DNA of 64,000 nucleotides from Citricoccus muralis (GCF_029637705.1 NZ_CP121252.1:1922001-1986000); one strand, 5' to 3'. Counted from the first letter of the stretch, positions 19,657 through 29,118 are shown. Made by a program: numbers and translations. The notes: generated by a model not told the origin, from the sequence alone.

Positions 19657-20052
19657 CTACCAGGCCATGGCCTGAGCGCGACGACGAATTTCCGTCTTGC
19701 GCCCATCCTTCAGCGCGTCAATCGGCCGCCCGGGTAACGATGGATCCTCGGTGAACAGCCAGCGGAGGGTGGCCTCGTCGTCGAAACCAGCATCCTCCAG
19801 CACCATCACGGTGCCCTGAAGCGATTCAACGAGCCCGGTCTCGGTCAACAATTCAGCAGGCACCGAGCGGATCTGTCGATCGGTGACCTTCACGGCTATC
19901 AGCCGACGGTCCTTAACCATGTTGTGCACTTTGGTGACCACCACATCGAGCCGCTCGGCGATATCGGGGAAAGTCAGCCATTCTGAGATCAGCGCCTCCA
20001 GCGGAATCTCGGTGGAAGCATCGGTCGCGGAGTTAGTCATTCCATCATTCAC
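19657..20052 (-). CDS. Rv2175c-family DNA-binding protein
   Basis: 131 residues. An acidic N-terminus precedes a winged-helix-type region, LTFPDIAERLDVVVTKVHNM, and a conserved C-terminal part VLEDAGFDDEATLRWLFTEDPSLPG with RPIDALKDGRKTEIRRRAQA. In Mycobacterium tuberculosis Rv2175c is a substrate of the neighbouring kinase PknL, phosphorylated on a Thr in its flexible N-terminus; the N-terminus here (TNSATDASTE) also has Thr candidates. Start could be GTG at 20052 or the ATG four codons later. Convergent with the polyprenyl synthase gene. Confidence 0.88.
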   Translation of the reverse strand: MNDGMTNSATDASTEIPLEALISEWLTFPDIAERLDVVVTKVHNMVKDRRLIAVKVTDRQIRSVPAELLTETGLVESLQGTVMVLEDAGFDDEATLRWLFTEDPSLPGRPIDALKDGRKTEIRRRAQAMAW

Positions 20053-20369
20053 AGCACCACGGTAATACAGTCGCGTCCTGCTTCCCTACTTGGCTTCAAC
20101 CCGAATTTCGGCTAGTGGGTGTAATTGGCCAGGTCGCAGCAGTGATCCGACGGCATAGCGTGGTCAAAACGCGACCGAATCCACACTCAGACACGCCGCG
20201 CCACGCCGTTTTAATCAAATCGAGACCACAGGGGTTTATTTGTGACCCATCTGTCGTGTAAGTTTACAGAGGTAACAAATTCATCACACACACCACGACG
20301 CTACTCTTGTCACAACCAGCACAAGAGAACTTCCCCTGGCTCGGGTGCCTAGTCGAACGAGGAACTTTC
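20053..20369. other. Upstream region of the LysM transglycosylase gene
   Basis: 317 bases separating divergent genes. An inverted repeat TGTAA-gt-TTACA is at 20257-20268, followed by GGTAAC. These resemble GTAAC/GTCAC-type elements bound by MtrA upstream of cell-wall hydrolase genes in other Actinobacteria, but the match is too weak to call. I looked for a c-di-AMP (ydaO) riboswitch, often found before such genes, and did not recognise one. Confidence 0.3.
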
Positions 20370-22241
20370 ATGTCTGTTCGCGCCCCCGGCGTCTCTCGAT
20401 TGCTCAGCACTGCCGTGGCTACCTCCACCGTGCCGTTGATCGCTCTCGGATCCACCGCTGCAGCAGCTCCCGCCTCGGCTGGCGCTGTCACGACCGTGCT
20501 TCAGCCGCGCGTCGCGACTCCGAGCGCTGTTCAGGCTGCCCAAGCGCAGCTGTCTGCTCACCTGGTCCCCTCCGATCGCTTGGCGTCGGCCCTGCCCCTG
20601 TCGCTGGCTCCGACCACCAGCGTCGCCACCGCCCGCACGAATTCCTCCGCCAAGACTTACACCGTGAAGTCCGGGGACACGCTCTCCCACATCGCGGCCA
20701 AGCAGGACCTGTCGCTGTCGCGCCTGCTCGGTCTCAATGACCTGAAGTCGACGACGACAATCTTCCCGGGCGACCAGCTGAAGCTCTCCGGGTCTCCTTC
20801 CAGTTCGTCTTCGGCTTCAAGCTCGTCGAACTCCTCGTCGTCCAGCTCGTCCTCGGCCAAGACTTACACCGTGAAGTCGGGCGACACGCTTTCCCACATC
20901 GCGGCACGCAACAAGGTCAGCCTGTCGACCCTGCTCAAGGCCAATGGCCTAAAGTCGACCAGCGTGATCTACCCCGGTCAGAAGCTGAAGCTCTCGGGTA
21001 GCTCGTCCGCACCTTCCGCGAAGTCGACCAGCTCGTCCAGCTCCTCATCGTCGAACTCGTCCAGCTCCTCATCAGCCAAGACCTACACCGTGAAGTCGGG
21101 CGACACGCTTTCCCACATCGCGGCACGCAATAACGTCAGCCTGTCGACCCTGCTCAAAGCCAATGGCCTGAAGTCGTCCAGCGTGATCTACCCGGGCCAG
21201 AATCTGAAGCTGTCGGGGAGCTCGTCCGCACCCTCCGCGAAATCGACCAGCTCGTCCAGCTCCTCATCGTCGAACTCGTCCAGCTCCTCATCAGCCAAGA
21301 CATACACTGTGAAGCGTGGCGACACACTCTCGGCCATCGCTGTCCGCAATAACGTCAGCCTGTCGACCCTGCTCAAGGCCAATGGCCTGAAGTCGTCCAG
21401 CGTGATCTACCCGGGCCAGAAACTGAAGCTGTCGGGGAGCTCGTCTTCCACTTCGACCAGCACCGCATCCAGCTCGTCGTCGAGCTCCTCCAGCTCCTCG
21501 TCGTCGAGCTCTTCCTCCGCCAAGACGTACACCGTGAAGTCCGGCGACACCCTCTCGGGGATCGCATCGCGGCACGGGATCAGCCTTTCCTCGCTGTTGA
21601 ACGCCAACGGCTTCTCCAGTTCCACGCTGATCTACCCTGGCCAGTCGGTGAAGCTCTCGGGCTCTGCATCCAATTCGTCGAGCTCCTCCAGCAGCAGCTC
21701 CTCGTCGTCGAGTTCCTCGGTGTCGACCGCTTCTTCGGGGTCGTCCTCGAGCGAGCAGCTGGTGCCGAACACCTTCTTGCACTACACCTACCCGGACCAT
21801 GTGGTCTCCGACGCCAACCGGAACAAGCGGCAGCTGCTCAACTCGCCGTTGCCCTCCCGTTCCGAGGCGCAGGCCCTGGTGCGTAGCACCGCCGTGTCGA
21901 TGGGTGTGGATCCGAGCCTGGCGCTGGCGCATGCCTTCACCGAGTCGCACTTCGATGCTGCAGCGGTCTCCCCGGCCAACGCCATCGGCATCATGCAGGT
22001 CATCCCCTCCTCCGGAGAGTGGGCCTCACAGATGGTGGGCCGCGAGCTCAACCTGCTCGACCCGCAGGACAATGTGGTGGCCGGCGTGGCCATCATCCGG
22101 CACCTGCAGCGCACCTCCAGCTCCCTGGACATCGGCATCGCCTCTTACTACCAGGGCGCGGCCGGTGTGAAGCGCAACGGCATGTACCCGGACACCAAGG
22201 ATTATGTGAACAAGGTCAAAGGCTACATGGGCCGGTTCTGA
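20370..22241 (+). CDS. Secreted lytic transglycosylase with five LysM domains
   Basis: 623 residues from the ATG at 20370, with CGAGGAAC upstream. A signal peptide covers about residues 1-35 (STAVATSTVPLIALGSTAAA then an Ala-rich cleavage region). Five LysM domains follow, each starting KTYTVK(S/R)GDTLS and ending YPGQ(K/N/S)(L/V)KLSG, bound to one another by Ser-rich linkers. The last ~120 residues form an SLT domain: DPSLALAHAFTESHFDAAAV with the catalytic Glu, then ANAIGIMQVIPSSG and IASYYQGAAGVKRNGM. Predicted role is cleavage of peptidoglycan glycan strands outside the cell. The gene stands between Rv2175c-like and pknL, and the middle LysM units are near-identical at DNA level. Confidence 0.95.
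   Translation: MSVRAPGVSRLLSTAVATSTVPLIALGSTAAAAPASAGAVTTVLQPRVATPSAVQAAQAQLSAHLVPSDRLASALPLSLAPTTSVATARTNSSAKTYTVKSGDTLSHIAAKQDLSLSRLLGLNDLKSTTTIFPGDQLKLSGSPSSSSSASSSSNSSSSSSSSAKTYTVKSGDTLSHIAARNKVSLSTLLKANGLKSTSVIYPGQKLKLSGSSSAPSAKSTSSSSSSSSNSSSSSSAKTYTVKSGDTLSHIAARNNVSLSTLLKANGLKSSSVIYPGQNLKLSGSSSAPSAKSTSSSSSSSSNSSSSSSAKTYTVKRGDTLSAIAVRNNVSLSTLLKANGLKSSSVIYPGQKLKLSGSSSSTSTSTASSSSSSSSSSSSSSSSSAKTYTVKSGDTLSGIASRHGISLSSLLNANGFSSSTLIYPGQSVKLSGSASNSSSSSSSSSSSSSSSVSTASSGSSSSEQLVPNTFLHYTYPDHVVSDANRNKRQLLNSPLPSRSEAQALVRSTAVSMGVDPSLALAHAFTESHFDAAAVSPANAIGIMQVIPSSGEWASQMVGRELNLLDPQDNVVAGVAIIRHLQRTSSSLDIGIASYYQGAAGVKRNGMYPDTKDYVNKVKGYMGRF
20856..21512 (+). repeat. Three tandem 219-bp LysM-plus-linker units
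   Basis: Units start with GCCAAGAC at 20856, 21075 and 21294, an exact period of 219 bp, and are nearly identical to each other, including the Ser-rich linker. Flanking LysM units at 20649 (207 bp before) and 21519 (225 bp after the last) are more diverged. The pattern implies recent in-frame duplication and the potential for copy-number change by recombination. Confidence 0.85.
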
Positions 22242-22287
22242 CCCGGACCTCCCCCAGGAGTTCTCGGTTGGCCTCTATGCTGGACGG

Positions 22288-23604
22288 GTGAGCACAACGT
22301 CCCAGGATCAGCTAATCGGTACCATCGTCGATGATCGGTACCGGGTGGCCGAGCGCCTGGCTCGTGGGGGCATGTCCACGGTCTACCGGGCGGTCGATCT
22401 GCGCCTGGAGCGCGACGTCGCGATGAAGGTCCTCTACCCGCATCTGGCCGAGGATCCGAGCCTGGTGGACAAGTTCGAGCGCGAGGCTAAAACGGCGGCT
22501 GCGCTGAACCATCCGCACGTGGTCAACGTCTACGACCAGGGCATCCAAACGGGCCCAGACGGGCGCCTGGCCTACCTGGTGATGGAGTACGTTCCCGGTG
22601 TCACCCTGCGTTCCGTTTTGGGCAAGCATCGGGCGCTGACCCCCCATCTCACCCTGGTCTACCTGCTGGCGCTCGTGGACGGGCTCGCGGCCGCACATCG
22701 CGCCGGCCTCGTGCACCGGGATATGAAACCGGAGAACGTTCTCGTCTCCCGTGAGGGCGATATCAAGGTGGCCGATTTCGGTTTGGCCCGGGCCGCAACG
22801 AATCACACCGGCACCGGTGCTGCGCTGATGGGGACGGTCGCCTACGTCTCCCCCGAGCTGGCTTCGGGAGGGCGCGCGGATATGCGCAGCGACGTTTATG
22901 CCGTGGGCATCATGATGTTTGAGATGCTCACCGGCCGTCAGCCCTTCACCGGTCAGTCGGCGGTGCAGATCGCATTCAAGCACGTCAATTCCCGCGTACC
23001 CGCGCCGTCGACGCTGGCCCCGGGGCTGGCGGAGTCACTCGATGATGTGGTGTTGTGGTGCACCCACCCCGACCCAAACCAGCGTCCGCGCGACGCTCAA
23101 GAGCTCCTAGACCAGCTGATCGTGATCCGGGAGCGACTCACCGATGCACAATTGGACTACACCATCCCGCTGGTTCCAACCGACATACCGCTCGATGCGT
23201 CCACCCATGATGCAACCACGGCGCTACCGGCGGCAGCCGAACGATACGAGGATCCGATCGACGCCCCGGCACCGCGAGCCTCGATCTACGAGGAGGAACC
23301 GGCGACGACAGTAGCGCCCACGACCGTTTCACCCACAACCACTGAGCCGAGCACGGATCACGAGCCGGCCACCGCGGTGTACGGTCAGGCGTCGCCAGCG
23401 GCGATCGCGCCCGTTGCACCGACCCCGGAGGCGGCCGCGCCGCGGCCCCTCAAGGGCGCCGCGGCCCGGCGTGCGGCCCGTACCCCGACCGAACGACTCA
23501 GCACGGTCCGCCCGGGTCGCGTCGCGCTGATCGTCCTATTGGTCGTGATACTGGCCGCACTCGCCCAGCTACTGGGCTACTGGATCGGCACCACCAGGTT
23601 CTGA
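22288..23604 (+). CDS. pknL: PknL-type Ser/Thr protein kinase without PASTA domains
   Basis: 438 residues from a GTG start. Kinase domain about residues 10-275: glycine loop LARGGMSTVYRAVD, catalytic Lys in DVAMKVLYP, HRDMKPENVLV, and the DFG motif in VADFGLARA. A Pro/Thr/Ala-rich juxtamembrane stretch (about 290-400) leads to one membrane segment (ALIVLLVVILAALAQLLGYW) only about five residues before the C-terminus, so there is no outside sensor domain. Mycobacterial PknL has the same layout and the same neighbours (aroG and the Rv2175c substrate), supporting the name. It probably phosphorylates the Rv2175c-like protein encoded at 19657-20052. Confidence 0.9.
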   Translation: MSTTSQDQLIGTIVDDRYRVAERLARGGMSTVYRAVDLRLERDVAMKVLYPHLAEDPSLVDKFEREAKTAAALNHPHVVNVYDQGIQTGPDGRLAYLVMEYVPGVTLRSVLGKHRALTPHLTLVYLLALVDGLAAAHRAGLVHRDMKPENVLVSREGDIKVADFGLARAATNHTGTGAALMGTVAYVSPELASGGRADMRSDVYAVGIMMFEMLTGRQPFTGQSAVQIAFKHVNSRVPAPSTLAPGLAESLDDVVLWCTHPDPNQRPRDAQELLDQLIVIRERLTDAQLDYTIPLVPTDIPLDASTHDATTALPAAAERYEDPIDAPAPRASIYEEEPATTVAPTTVSPTTTEPSTDHEPATAVYGQASPAAIAPVAPTPEAAAPRPLKGAAARRAARTPTERLSTVRPGRVALIVLLVVILAALAQLLGYWIGTTRF

Positions 23605-23605
23605 C

Positions 23606-25006
23606 TCAGCGGCGGTTCGGATGGCTGAGCGCCTCGGTGACCACGAACGCCATTTCAAGAGACTGCTGGTGGTTCAGCCGCGGGTCGCACAGTGACTCGT
23701 AGCGGTCCGCGAAGGCGGACTCATCGATCGGGTCCGCGCCGCCCAGGCATTCCGCCACATCGTCGCCGGTCATCTCGACATGCATGCCGCCGGGATGAGT
23801 ACCAGCGGCCCGATGCACCTCGAAGAACCCGGAGACTTCGTCCATCACGTCGTCGAAGCGGCGAGTCTTGAACCCATTAGCAGCGGTGACCGTGTTGCCG
23901 TGCATCGGGTCGGTCACCCACAGCACGCGGGCACCGGAGGCCTTCACAGCCTCGACCAGGGGCGGAAGATTCTCGCGGATCTTACCCGCGCCCATGCGAG
24001 TGATGAAGGTCAATCGGCCGGGCTCGCGCTCCGGATCCAACTTGTCGATCAGCGCCAGGGCGTCGTCGGGCTTCGTCGTCGGGCCGAGTTTCACGCCGAT
24101 GGGGTTGCGTACTTTGGAGAGGAAGTCCACGTGTGCGCCATCTAGGTCACGGGTCCGCTCCCCGATCCACAGGAAGTGACCCGAAGTGGTGTAAGGCAGG
24201 CCGGTCCGGGAGTCCAGGCGAGTCAGCGCCCGCTCGTAGTCCAGCAACAGCGCCTCGTGCGCGGCGAAGAACTCAGTGGTGCGCAGTGCGGTGAAGTCCA
24301 CCCCGGCGGCACCCATGAAGCGGACCGCGCGGTCAATCTCGCCGGCGATCTCTTCGTAACGGGCGTAGGCCGGGTTGGCCATGAACCCCTTGTTCCAGGA
24401 GTGGACGCTGCGCAGGTCGGCAAAGCCACCGGTGGTGAAGGCACGCACCAAGTTCAGCGTGGAAGCGGAGGTGTGGTAGGCCTTGACCATCCGTGACGGG
24501 TCGTGGCGGCGGGCCTCAGGAGTGAAATCGAATCCGTTGACGATCTCGCCACGGAAGCTGGGCAGCGTCACACCGTCACGAGTCTCGGTGTCGGATGAAC
24601 GCGGCTTGGCGAACTGCCCCGCCATACGCCCCATCTTAATGACCGGCATCGACGCACCGTAGGTGAGCACCACGGCCATCTGTAGCAGGGTCTTTACCCG
24701 GGAGGAAATCCGGTTCGCGGTAGCACCGGCGAAGGTCTCCGCACAGTCGCCACCTTGCAGCAGGAAAGCGCGGCCTTCTGCAGCCTCGGCCAGCCGGGCG
24801 CGCAACACATCTACTTCACCGGCAAACACCAGCGGCGGAACCGAGGAGAGCTCATCGACGGCGGAGGCCAATGCCTCGGCGTCATCCCACTGCGGAGCCT
24901 GCTTGATGGGCAACTCGCGCCAGTCATCCAGCCCCGGATATTCTGCGGCACCCTGCGAGTGCGAGGTACCGAAGGCAGGAACATGGGAGGTGAGGTCGAA
25001 TGTCAT
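23606..25006 (-). CDS. aroG: Class II DAHP synthase (first shikimate-pathway enzyme)
   Basis: About 466 residues from the ATG at 25004-25006. It condenses phosphoenolpyruvate with erythrose 4-phosphate. Class II signatures include FLLQGGDCAETFAG, MAGQFAKPRSSDTETRDGV, RTRDLDGAHVDFLSKVRNP and WVTDPMHGNTV. The start is uncertain: an in-frame TTG at 25060 would add 18 residues, and the only good ribosome site, GAGGAAGG, lies 16 bases before the ATG. Convergent with pknL, one base apart, as in mycobacteria. Confidence 0.95.
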   Translation of the reverse strand: MTFDLTSHVPAFGTSHSQGAAEYPGLDDWRELPIKQAPQWDDAEALASAVDELSSVPPLVFAGEVDVLRARLAEAAEGRAFLLQGGDCAETFAGATANRISSRVKTLLQMAVVLTYGASMPVIKMGRMAGQFAKPRSSDTETRDGVTLPSFRGEIVNGFDFTPEARRHDPSRMVKAYHTSASTLNLVRAFTTGGFADLRSVHSWNKGFMANPAYARYEEIAGEIDRAVRFMGAAGVDFTALRTTEFFAAHEALLLDYERALTRLDSRTGLPYTTSGHFLWIGERTRDLDGAHVDFLSKVRNPIGVKLGPTTKPDDALALIDKLDPEREPGRLTFITRMGAGKIRENLPPLVEAVKASGARVLWVTDPMHGNTVTAANGFKTRRFDDVMDEVSGFFEVHRAAGTHPGGMHVEMTGDDVAECLGGADPIDESAFADRYESLCDPRLNHQQSLEMAFVVTEALSHPNRR

Positions 25007-25107
25007 GATGCCAACAGTAGAACCTTCCTCTGCAGATGGCACATCGCATGACATCTGCAACCGGTTACATGACAGCCAAGGAACGGCGATGCGAGAGACC
25101 GCCCGTT

Positions 25108-25806
25108 CTAGTTCGGTTTCGGAGCCTTCTTCGGTGCGTAGGTGTTGACGTATACCTGACCGGAGAGGCGCCGGATGGCGTCCATCACCTCGTCGGTGAT
25201 CTCGCGCAACTGGTGGTGATGTCCCGAGGCGGCTTCCGGATCGTGCCCGAAATGCAGAGGCTCGCCGAAGATGACACCGACACGCCGGATTTTCGGCAGC
25301 GTGCGGCCAATCGGCTGGACGCGGTCCGTGCCGATCATCGCCACCGGGATCACCGGCACACCCGCAGCAAGAGCCAGCTTGGCGACGCCGATGCGCCCTC
25401 GGTATAACCGACCATCAGGGCTGCGCGTCCCCTCGGGGTAGATGCCCAGCAGTGCCCCTTCTCGGAGAACCTGCAGCCCGGCATGAAGCGAGTCCAGTGA
25501 GGCCTGGCCACCGGAGCGATCCATCGGAAGCTGGTTGGTGTGCTCGAAAAATTTACGCGTCAGCCAGCCGCGCGGACCATTGCCGTTGAAGTACTCAGTC
25601 TTGGCTAGAAAGTGGACCTGCCGGCTGAGCTGCGTGGGCAAGAAGATCGAGTCTGAGAAGGACAGGTGATTCGAGGCCAGAATCGCACCGCCTTCAGCGG
25701 GAACGTTGCTCTTACCCTTGACCCAGGGCCGGAAGACCCCGTTGGTCACCGGTGCCACGAGAAAATTTTTGGCAGCCCAATAGAACCGGCTGTCGTTCTT
25801 TTCCAC
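25108..25806 (-). CDS. 1-acyl-sn-glycerol-3-phosphate acyltransferase (PlsC family)
   Basis: 232 residues. The HX4D active-site motif is ILASNHLSFSDSIFLP, and the second and third blocks are FEHTNQLPMDRSGG and GIYPEGTRSPDGRLYRG. A further motif, VPVIPVAMIGTDRV, is conserved. Expected to acylate lysophosphatidate at the membrane. No clear membrane helix is present; association is probably peripheral. It is close to two other lipid-type genes (an esterase and an acyl-CoA ligase). Confidence 0.9.
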   Translation of the reverse strand: MEKNDSRFYWAAKNFLVAPVTNGVFRPWVKGKSNVPAEGGAILASNHLSFSDSIFLPTQLSRQVHFLAKTEYFNGNGPRGWLTRKFFEHTNQLPMDRSGGQASLDSLHAGLQVLREGALLGIYPEGTRSPDGRLYRGRIGVAKLALAAGVPVIPVAMIGTDRVQPIGRTLPKIRRVGVIFGEPLHFGHDPEAASGHHHQLREITDEVMDAIRRLSGQVYVNTYAPKKAPKPN

Positions 25807-25930
25807 TGAGTCAGCTCCTCGTCTTCAGCGTAGGCATCTGTAGGATTCGGGGACCGTGTCGGGTGCCCCGGCCAATTCTAGCGGCAGGCTACCCTGCCGG
25901 TGAGCAACCTCTCCGGCTAGGCTGGAGTGC

Positions 25931-26752
25931 ATGGCAAATGCCTCTATCCACTACATGCCCCCAGCGGCGGACGGTGTTCTTGCGCCGTCGCGCACGAACC
26001 GCAAAATCGGTGTGGTGATGATTCACGGATTCACCTCCGTCCCAGAGTCCATCAGGCCCTGGGCAACAGGGCTCGCGGAGGCAGGTGCGGCCGTCTCTCT
26101 GCCGCTTCTCTCCGGTCACGGAACACGCTGGCAGGACATGAACCGCGTGCCCGCCGGGCAATGGCGCGACGACGTCCGCCAGGCGGTGGACTCACTGCAC
26201 TACCAGGGCGAGCCCGTCGACGAGATCGTCGTGGCAGGGCTCTCCATGGGAGCCACTTTGGCCCTCGACGTTGCCGCACACCGGAAGGTCTCCCACGTAC
26301 TGTTGGTGAACCCAGCACTACGCCTCAAGACCCTCGACGCCTGGGGCGGCGCCCTCGCCCCCTTGCTGCATCGGGTCATTCCTTCGGTGAAGCCGGTGGC
26401 CGACGACATTGCCCGGCCAGGCGTTACGGAGGGTGCCTACCCTCGTACCCCCGTGGCCGCCGTCGCCGAACTCGCCGCGCTGATCCGCACCGTGGTTCCA
26501 CAGCTGTCATCCGTCGCCGCACCGATCACGGTGTTCCGCGCGGACCAAGACCACGTCATCCCCGAATCCTCAATGCAGGTGTTGCGCGCCGGGGCAACCA
26601 ACACGGCCCAGTACACCGAACACCGACTCTCCGACAGCTTCCATGTGGCGACCTTGGATTACGATGCCGAATACATCATTGAAGAATCCGTCCGGGCGCT
26701 CGCCGCACCGCTCCACACCACGCAGTCCTCCATTGAGAGGGGACCTCGATGA
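25931..26752 (+). CDS. Alpha/beta-hydrolase carboxylesterase / monoacylglycerol lipase-like
   Basis: 273 residues. Opening IGVVMIHGFTSVPESIRPWA gives the oxyanion HG, the nucleophile elbow is VVAGLSMGATLAL, the catalytic Asp is in VFRADQDHVIPESS and the His in SDSFHVATLDYD. This fits the Est30-type carboxylesterase group. Substrate unknown; short acyl esters or monoglycerides are likely. It overlaps the next gene by four bases (ATGA), so the two are co-translated. Confidence 0.88.
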   Translation: MANASIHYMPPAADGVLAPSRTNRKIGVVMIHGFTSVPESIRPWATGLAEAGAAVSLPLLSGHGTRWQDMNRVPAGQWRDDVRQAVDSLHYQGEPVDEIVVAGLSMGATLALDVAAHRKVSHVLLVNPALRLKTLDAWGGALAPLLHRVIPSVKPVADDIARPGVTEGAYPRTPVAAVAELAALIRTVVPQLSSVAAPITVFRADQDHVIPESSMQVLRAGATNTAQYTEHRLSDSFHVATLDYDAEYIIEESVRALAAPLHTTQSSIERGPR

Positions 26753-27180
26753 ACGATGACCCACGGCACGACGACGCCGTCGAGCCCGAGGACGAGGCCT
26801 GGCGCCGCATGGTCATCGAACTCGGAGGCACCGAAGAGCAAGCGCGCACCAGCGCACCGAAGGATCAGCACGATCAACCGGTTGGCCCCCGCGACTACAC
26901 CCCGGCCGACGAACCGGAGAACTTCACTCCCGCCGATCCACCGGCGCTGACCTCCGGCAACCCGCGCATGGTGCTCACCTGGGTTGCAGCTATCGGCTCT
27001 CCGATCGGCCTGGTATTGCTCATGTTGTCTGCACCGCAAGCCCCGTTCTGGGTACGTGCTGGACTAGTGGTGACCTTCTTACTCGGATTGGCGGGATTAT
27101 TCTTCGCCGTCCCCACCTCGCGCACTCGCGCCGAACAGCCTCCAGACGACAGCGACTACGGAGGAGGCGCCCGCATCTAG
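26749..27180 (+). CDS. Small two-helix membrane protein, conserved in Actinobacteria
   Basis: 143 residues. An acidic, proline-containing N-terminal half (about 1-70) has the repeated element YTPADEPENFTPADPP. Two membrane segments follow (MVLTWVAAIGSPIGLVLLML and AGLVVTFLLGLAGLFFAV), then a short polar tail. I recognise the type from related genomes but know of no assigned function. It is coupled to the esterase gene upstream and lies 111 bases before the acyl-CoA ligase gene. Confidence 0.8.
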   Translation: MNDDPRHDDAVEPEDEAWRRMVIELGGTEEQARTSAPKDQHDQPVGPRDYTPADEPENFTPADPPALTSGNPRMVLTWVAAIGSPIGLVLLMLSAPQAPFWVRAGLVVTFLLGLAGLFFAVPTSRTRAEQPPDDSDYGGGARI

Positions 27181-27291
27181 AAAACTGCGCCACCGACGGT
27201 ACGTCGCCTCGCCAACAGAGTTACTAGTCCGTAGAATTGTGATTTACTACACACTTGAGCCCGATTCACCACATACGACGAGGAGCATCCG

Positions 27292-29118
27292 ATGAGAGAG
27301 TTCTCCACGGACAAGGTCATCCAGGTCCCACAGGATCTCAACACCACCGACCTCTTGGAACGACAGGTCGAACGAGACCCCGCGAACACGCTCTTCGCTG
27401 TTCAAGAAACCCCTGGGCAGTGGCGCGACATCAGCGCCGCCGAGTTCCATCGCGACGTCAAGACGTTAGCCCGCGGCCTGGCCGGCGCCGGCATTGAGCC
27501 CGGAGACAAAGTGGCCATCATGGCGCCGACCCGCTACGAGTGGACGCTGCTCGATTTCGCCATCTGGTACGCCGGCGCCATCACCATTCCGGTCTACGAA
27601 ACTTCTTCGCCTTCTCAGGTCGCCTGGATCGTCGAGGATGCTGGCGTGAAGGCCGCCTTCTGCGCCACCACCTCGCACCAGCGCGTGGTCGAGACCGCCA
27701 TCCGCCAGGAGAAGTTGCCAACACTATTGGCCACCTGGTTGATCGAGAACGACGGGCTCAACGAAGTGCGCGCCGCTGCGGACCATGGTCCGTCCGAGGA
27801 AGAGATGGAATCCCGGCGTGCCACCGCGAACCTCGACGATCTCGCCACGATCATCTACACCTCGGGCACGACCGGCAAACCCAAGGGCTGCGAGCTGACC
27901 CACGGCAACTTCACCGAGCTCACCTTGCAGACTCTGGCCACCGAACTCGGTGACGTCGTCAACCCCAAGGCGTCCACCGTGATGTTCATCCCGCTGGCCC
28001 ACGTCTTCGCCCGCTTCATCTCCGTGCTCGCGGTGGGCGCCGGCTCGCGCGTGGGCCACACCTCGGACATCAAGGAACTCGTGGATGATCTGCAGTCGTT
28101 CCAGCCCACCTTCCTGCTGGCTGTGCCGCGTGTCTTCGAGAAGGTGTACAACGGCGCCAAGCTCAAAGCAGAAGCCGGGGGCAAGGGCAACATCTTCGAG
28201 AAGGGCGCCCACACCGCCATCGAGTTCTCCAAAGCACGCGAAAGTGGAAAGGTGCCGCTCGGACTCAAGATCAAGCACGCCGTCTTTGACAAACTGCTCT
28301 ACGGAAAACTGCGTGACGCCATGGGCGGCCAGGTCACCCACGCCGTCTCCGGCGGCGGCCCCCTCGGTGCGCGACTCGGTCATTTCTTCGCCGGTATCGG
28401 CGTGAACATCATGGAAGGCTACGGCCTGACTGAGACCACGGCCCCGGTCACCGTGAATCGTCCTGGTTTGACCAAGATCGGCACGGTTGGGCTGCCGCTT
28501 CCCGGCAATGCCGTCAAAATCAACGAGGACGGCGAAATCCTGGCCAAGGGAGTCTGCCTGATGAACGGCTATCACCATCGCGAAGACCTCACGAAGGACG
28601 CCATCGACGCCGACGGCTGGTTCGCCACCGGTGACATCGGCGAGCTCGACGCCGACGGCTACCTGACGATCAAGGGACGCAAGAAGGAAATTATCGTCAC
28701 CGCCTCCGGCAAGAACGTCGCACCGGCTCAGCTGGAGGATCAGGTCCGGGCCGACGCCGTCGTGTCCCAGTGCTTGGTGGTGGGCGAAAATCGGCCGTTC
28801 ATCGCTGCGTTGGTCACCCTCGACGCTGACACGCTGCCGGGCTGGTTGGCCCAGAACGGCATCGACCAGAACACGCCGGTGGCTGAACTCGCCGAACACC
28901 CGAAGGTACTGGAACACGTCCAGTCCACCATCGATAAGGCCAATGAGTCGGTGTCACGCGCCGAGTCGATCCGTGCTTTCCGCATCACCCGCGAAGACTT
29001 CACCGTTGAGTCCGGGCAGATGACGCCGTCGCTGAAGATCAAGCGCGACGTTGTGGTCCGTGATTTCGAGGTCCTCATCGAGGAGATCTACTCGCAGAAG
29101 GACCCGAACAAGGCCTAA
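27292..29118 (+). CDS. Long-chain fatty-acid--CoA ligase (FadD15 type)
   Basis: 608 residues. Activates fatty acids as adenylates and then CoA thioesters. The AMP-binding signature IIYTSGTTGKPKGCELTH is near residue 192, followed by GYGLTETTAPVTVN and GWFATGDIGELDADGYLTIKG. The C-terminal lysine motif RKKEIIVTASGKNVAP is intact. GAGGAG precedes the ATG. Its opening REFSTDKVIQVPQDLNTTD resembles FadD15-type ligases. The upstream 111 bases may hold its promoter. Confidence 0.93.
   Translation: MREFSTDKVIQVPQDLNTTDLLERQVERDPANTLFAVQETPGQWRDISAAEFHRDVKTLARGLAGAGIEPGDKVAIMAPTRYEWTLLDFAIWYAGAITIPVYETSSPSQVAWIVEDAGVKAAFCATTSHQRVVETAIRQEKLPTLLATWLIENDGLNEVRAAADHGPSEEEMESRRATANLDDLATIIYTSGTTGKPKGCELTHGNFTELTLQTLATELGDVVNPKASTVMFIPLAHVFARFISVLAVGAGSRVGHTSDIKELVDDLQSFQPTFLLAVPRVFEKVYNGAKLKAEAGGKGNIFEKGAHTAIEFSKARESGKVPLGLKIKHAVFDKLLYGKLRDAMGGQVTHAVSGGGPLGARLGHFFAGIGVNIMEGYGLTETTAPVTVNRPGLTKIGTVGLPLPGNAVKINEDGEILAKGVCLMNGYHHREDLTKDAIDADGWFATGDIGELDADGYLTIKGRKKEIIVTASGKNVAPAQLEDQVRADAVVSQCLVVGENRPFIAALVTLDADTLPGWLAQNGIDQNTPVAELAEHPKVLEHVQSTIDKANESVSRAESIRAFRITREDFTVESGQMTPSLKIKRDVVVRDFEVLIEEIYSQKDPNKA

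Noticed and set aside
20053-20369. Possible c-di-AMP (ydaO-type) riboswitch before the LysM gene
   Set aside because: Searched by eye for the conserved core segments and did not find them; a covariance-model search would be needed to reopen this.
27724-28917. 397-codon open frame on the minus strand opposite the FadD15-type ligase
   Set aside because: Antisense shadow of a conserved gene; no ribosome site and no family signature.
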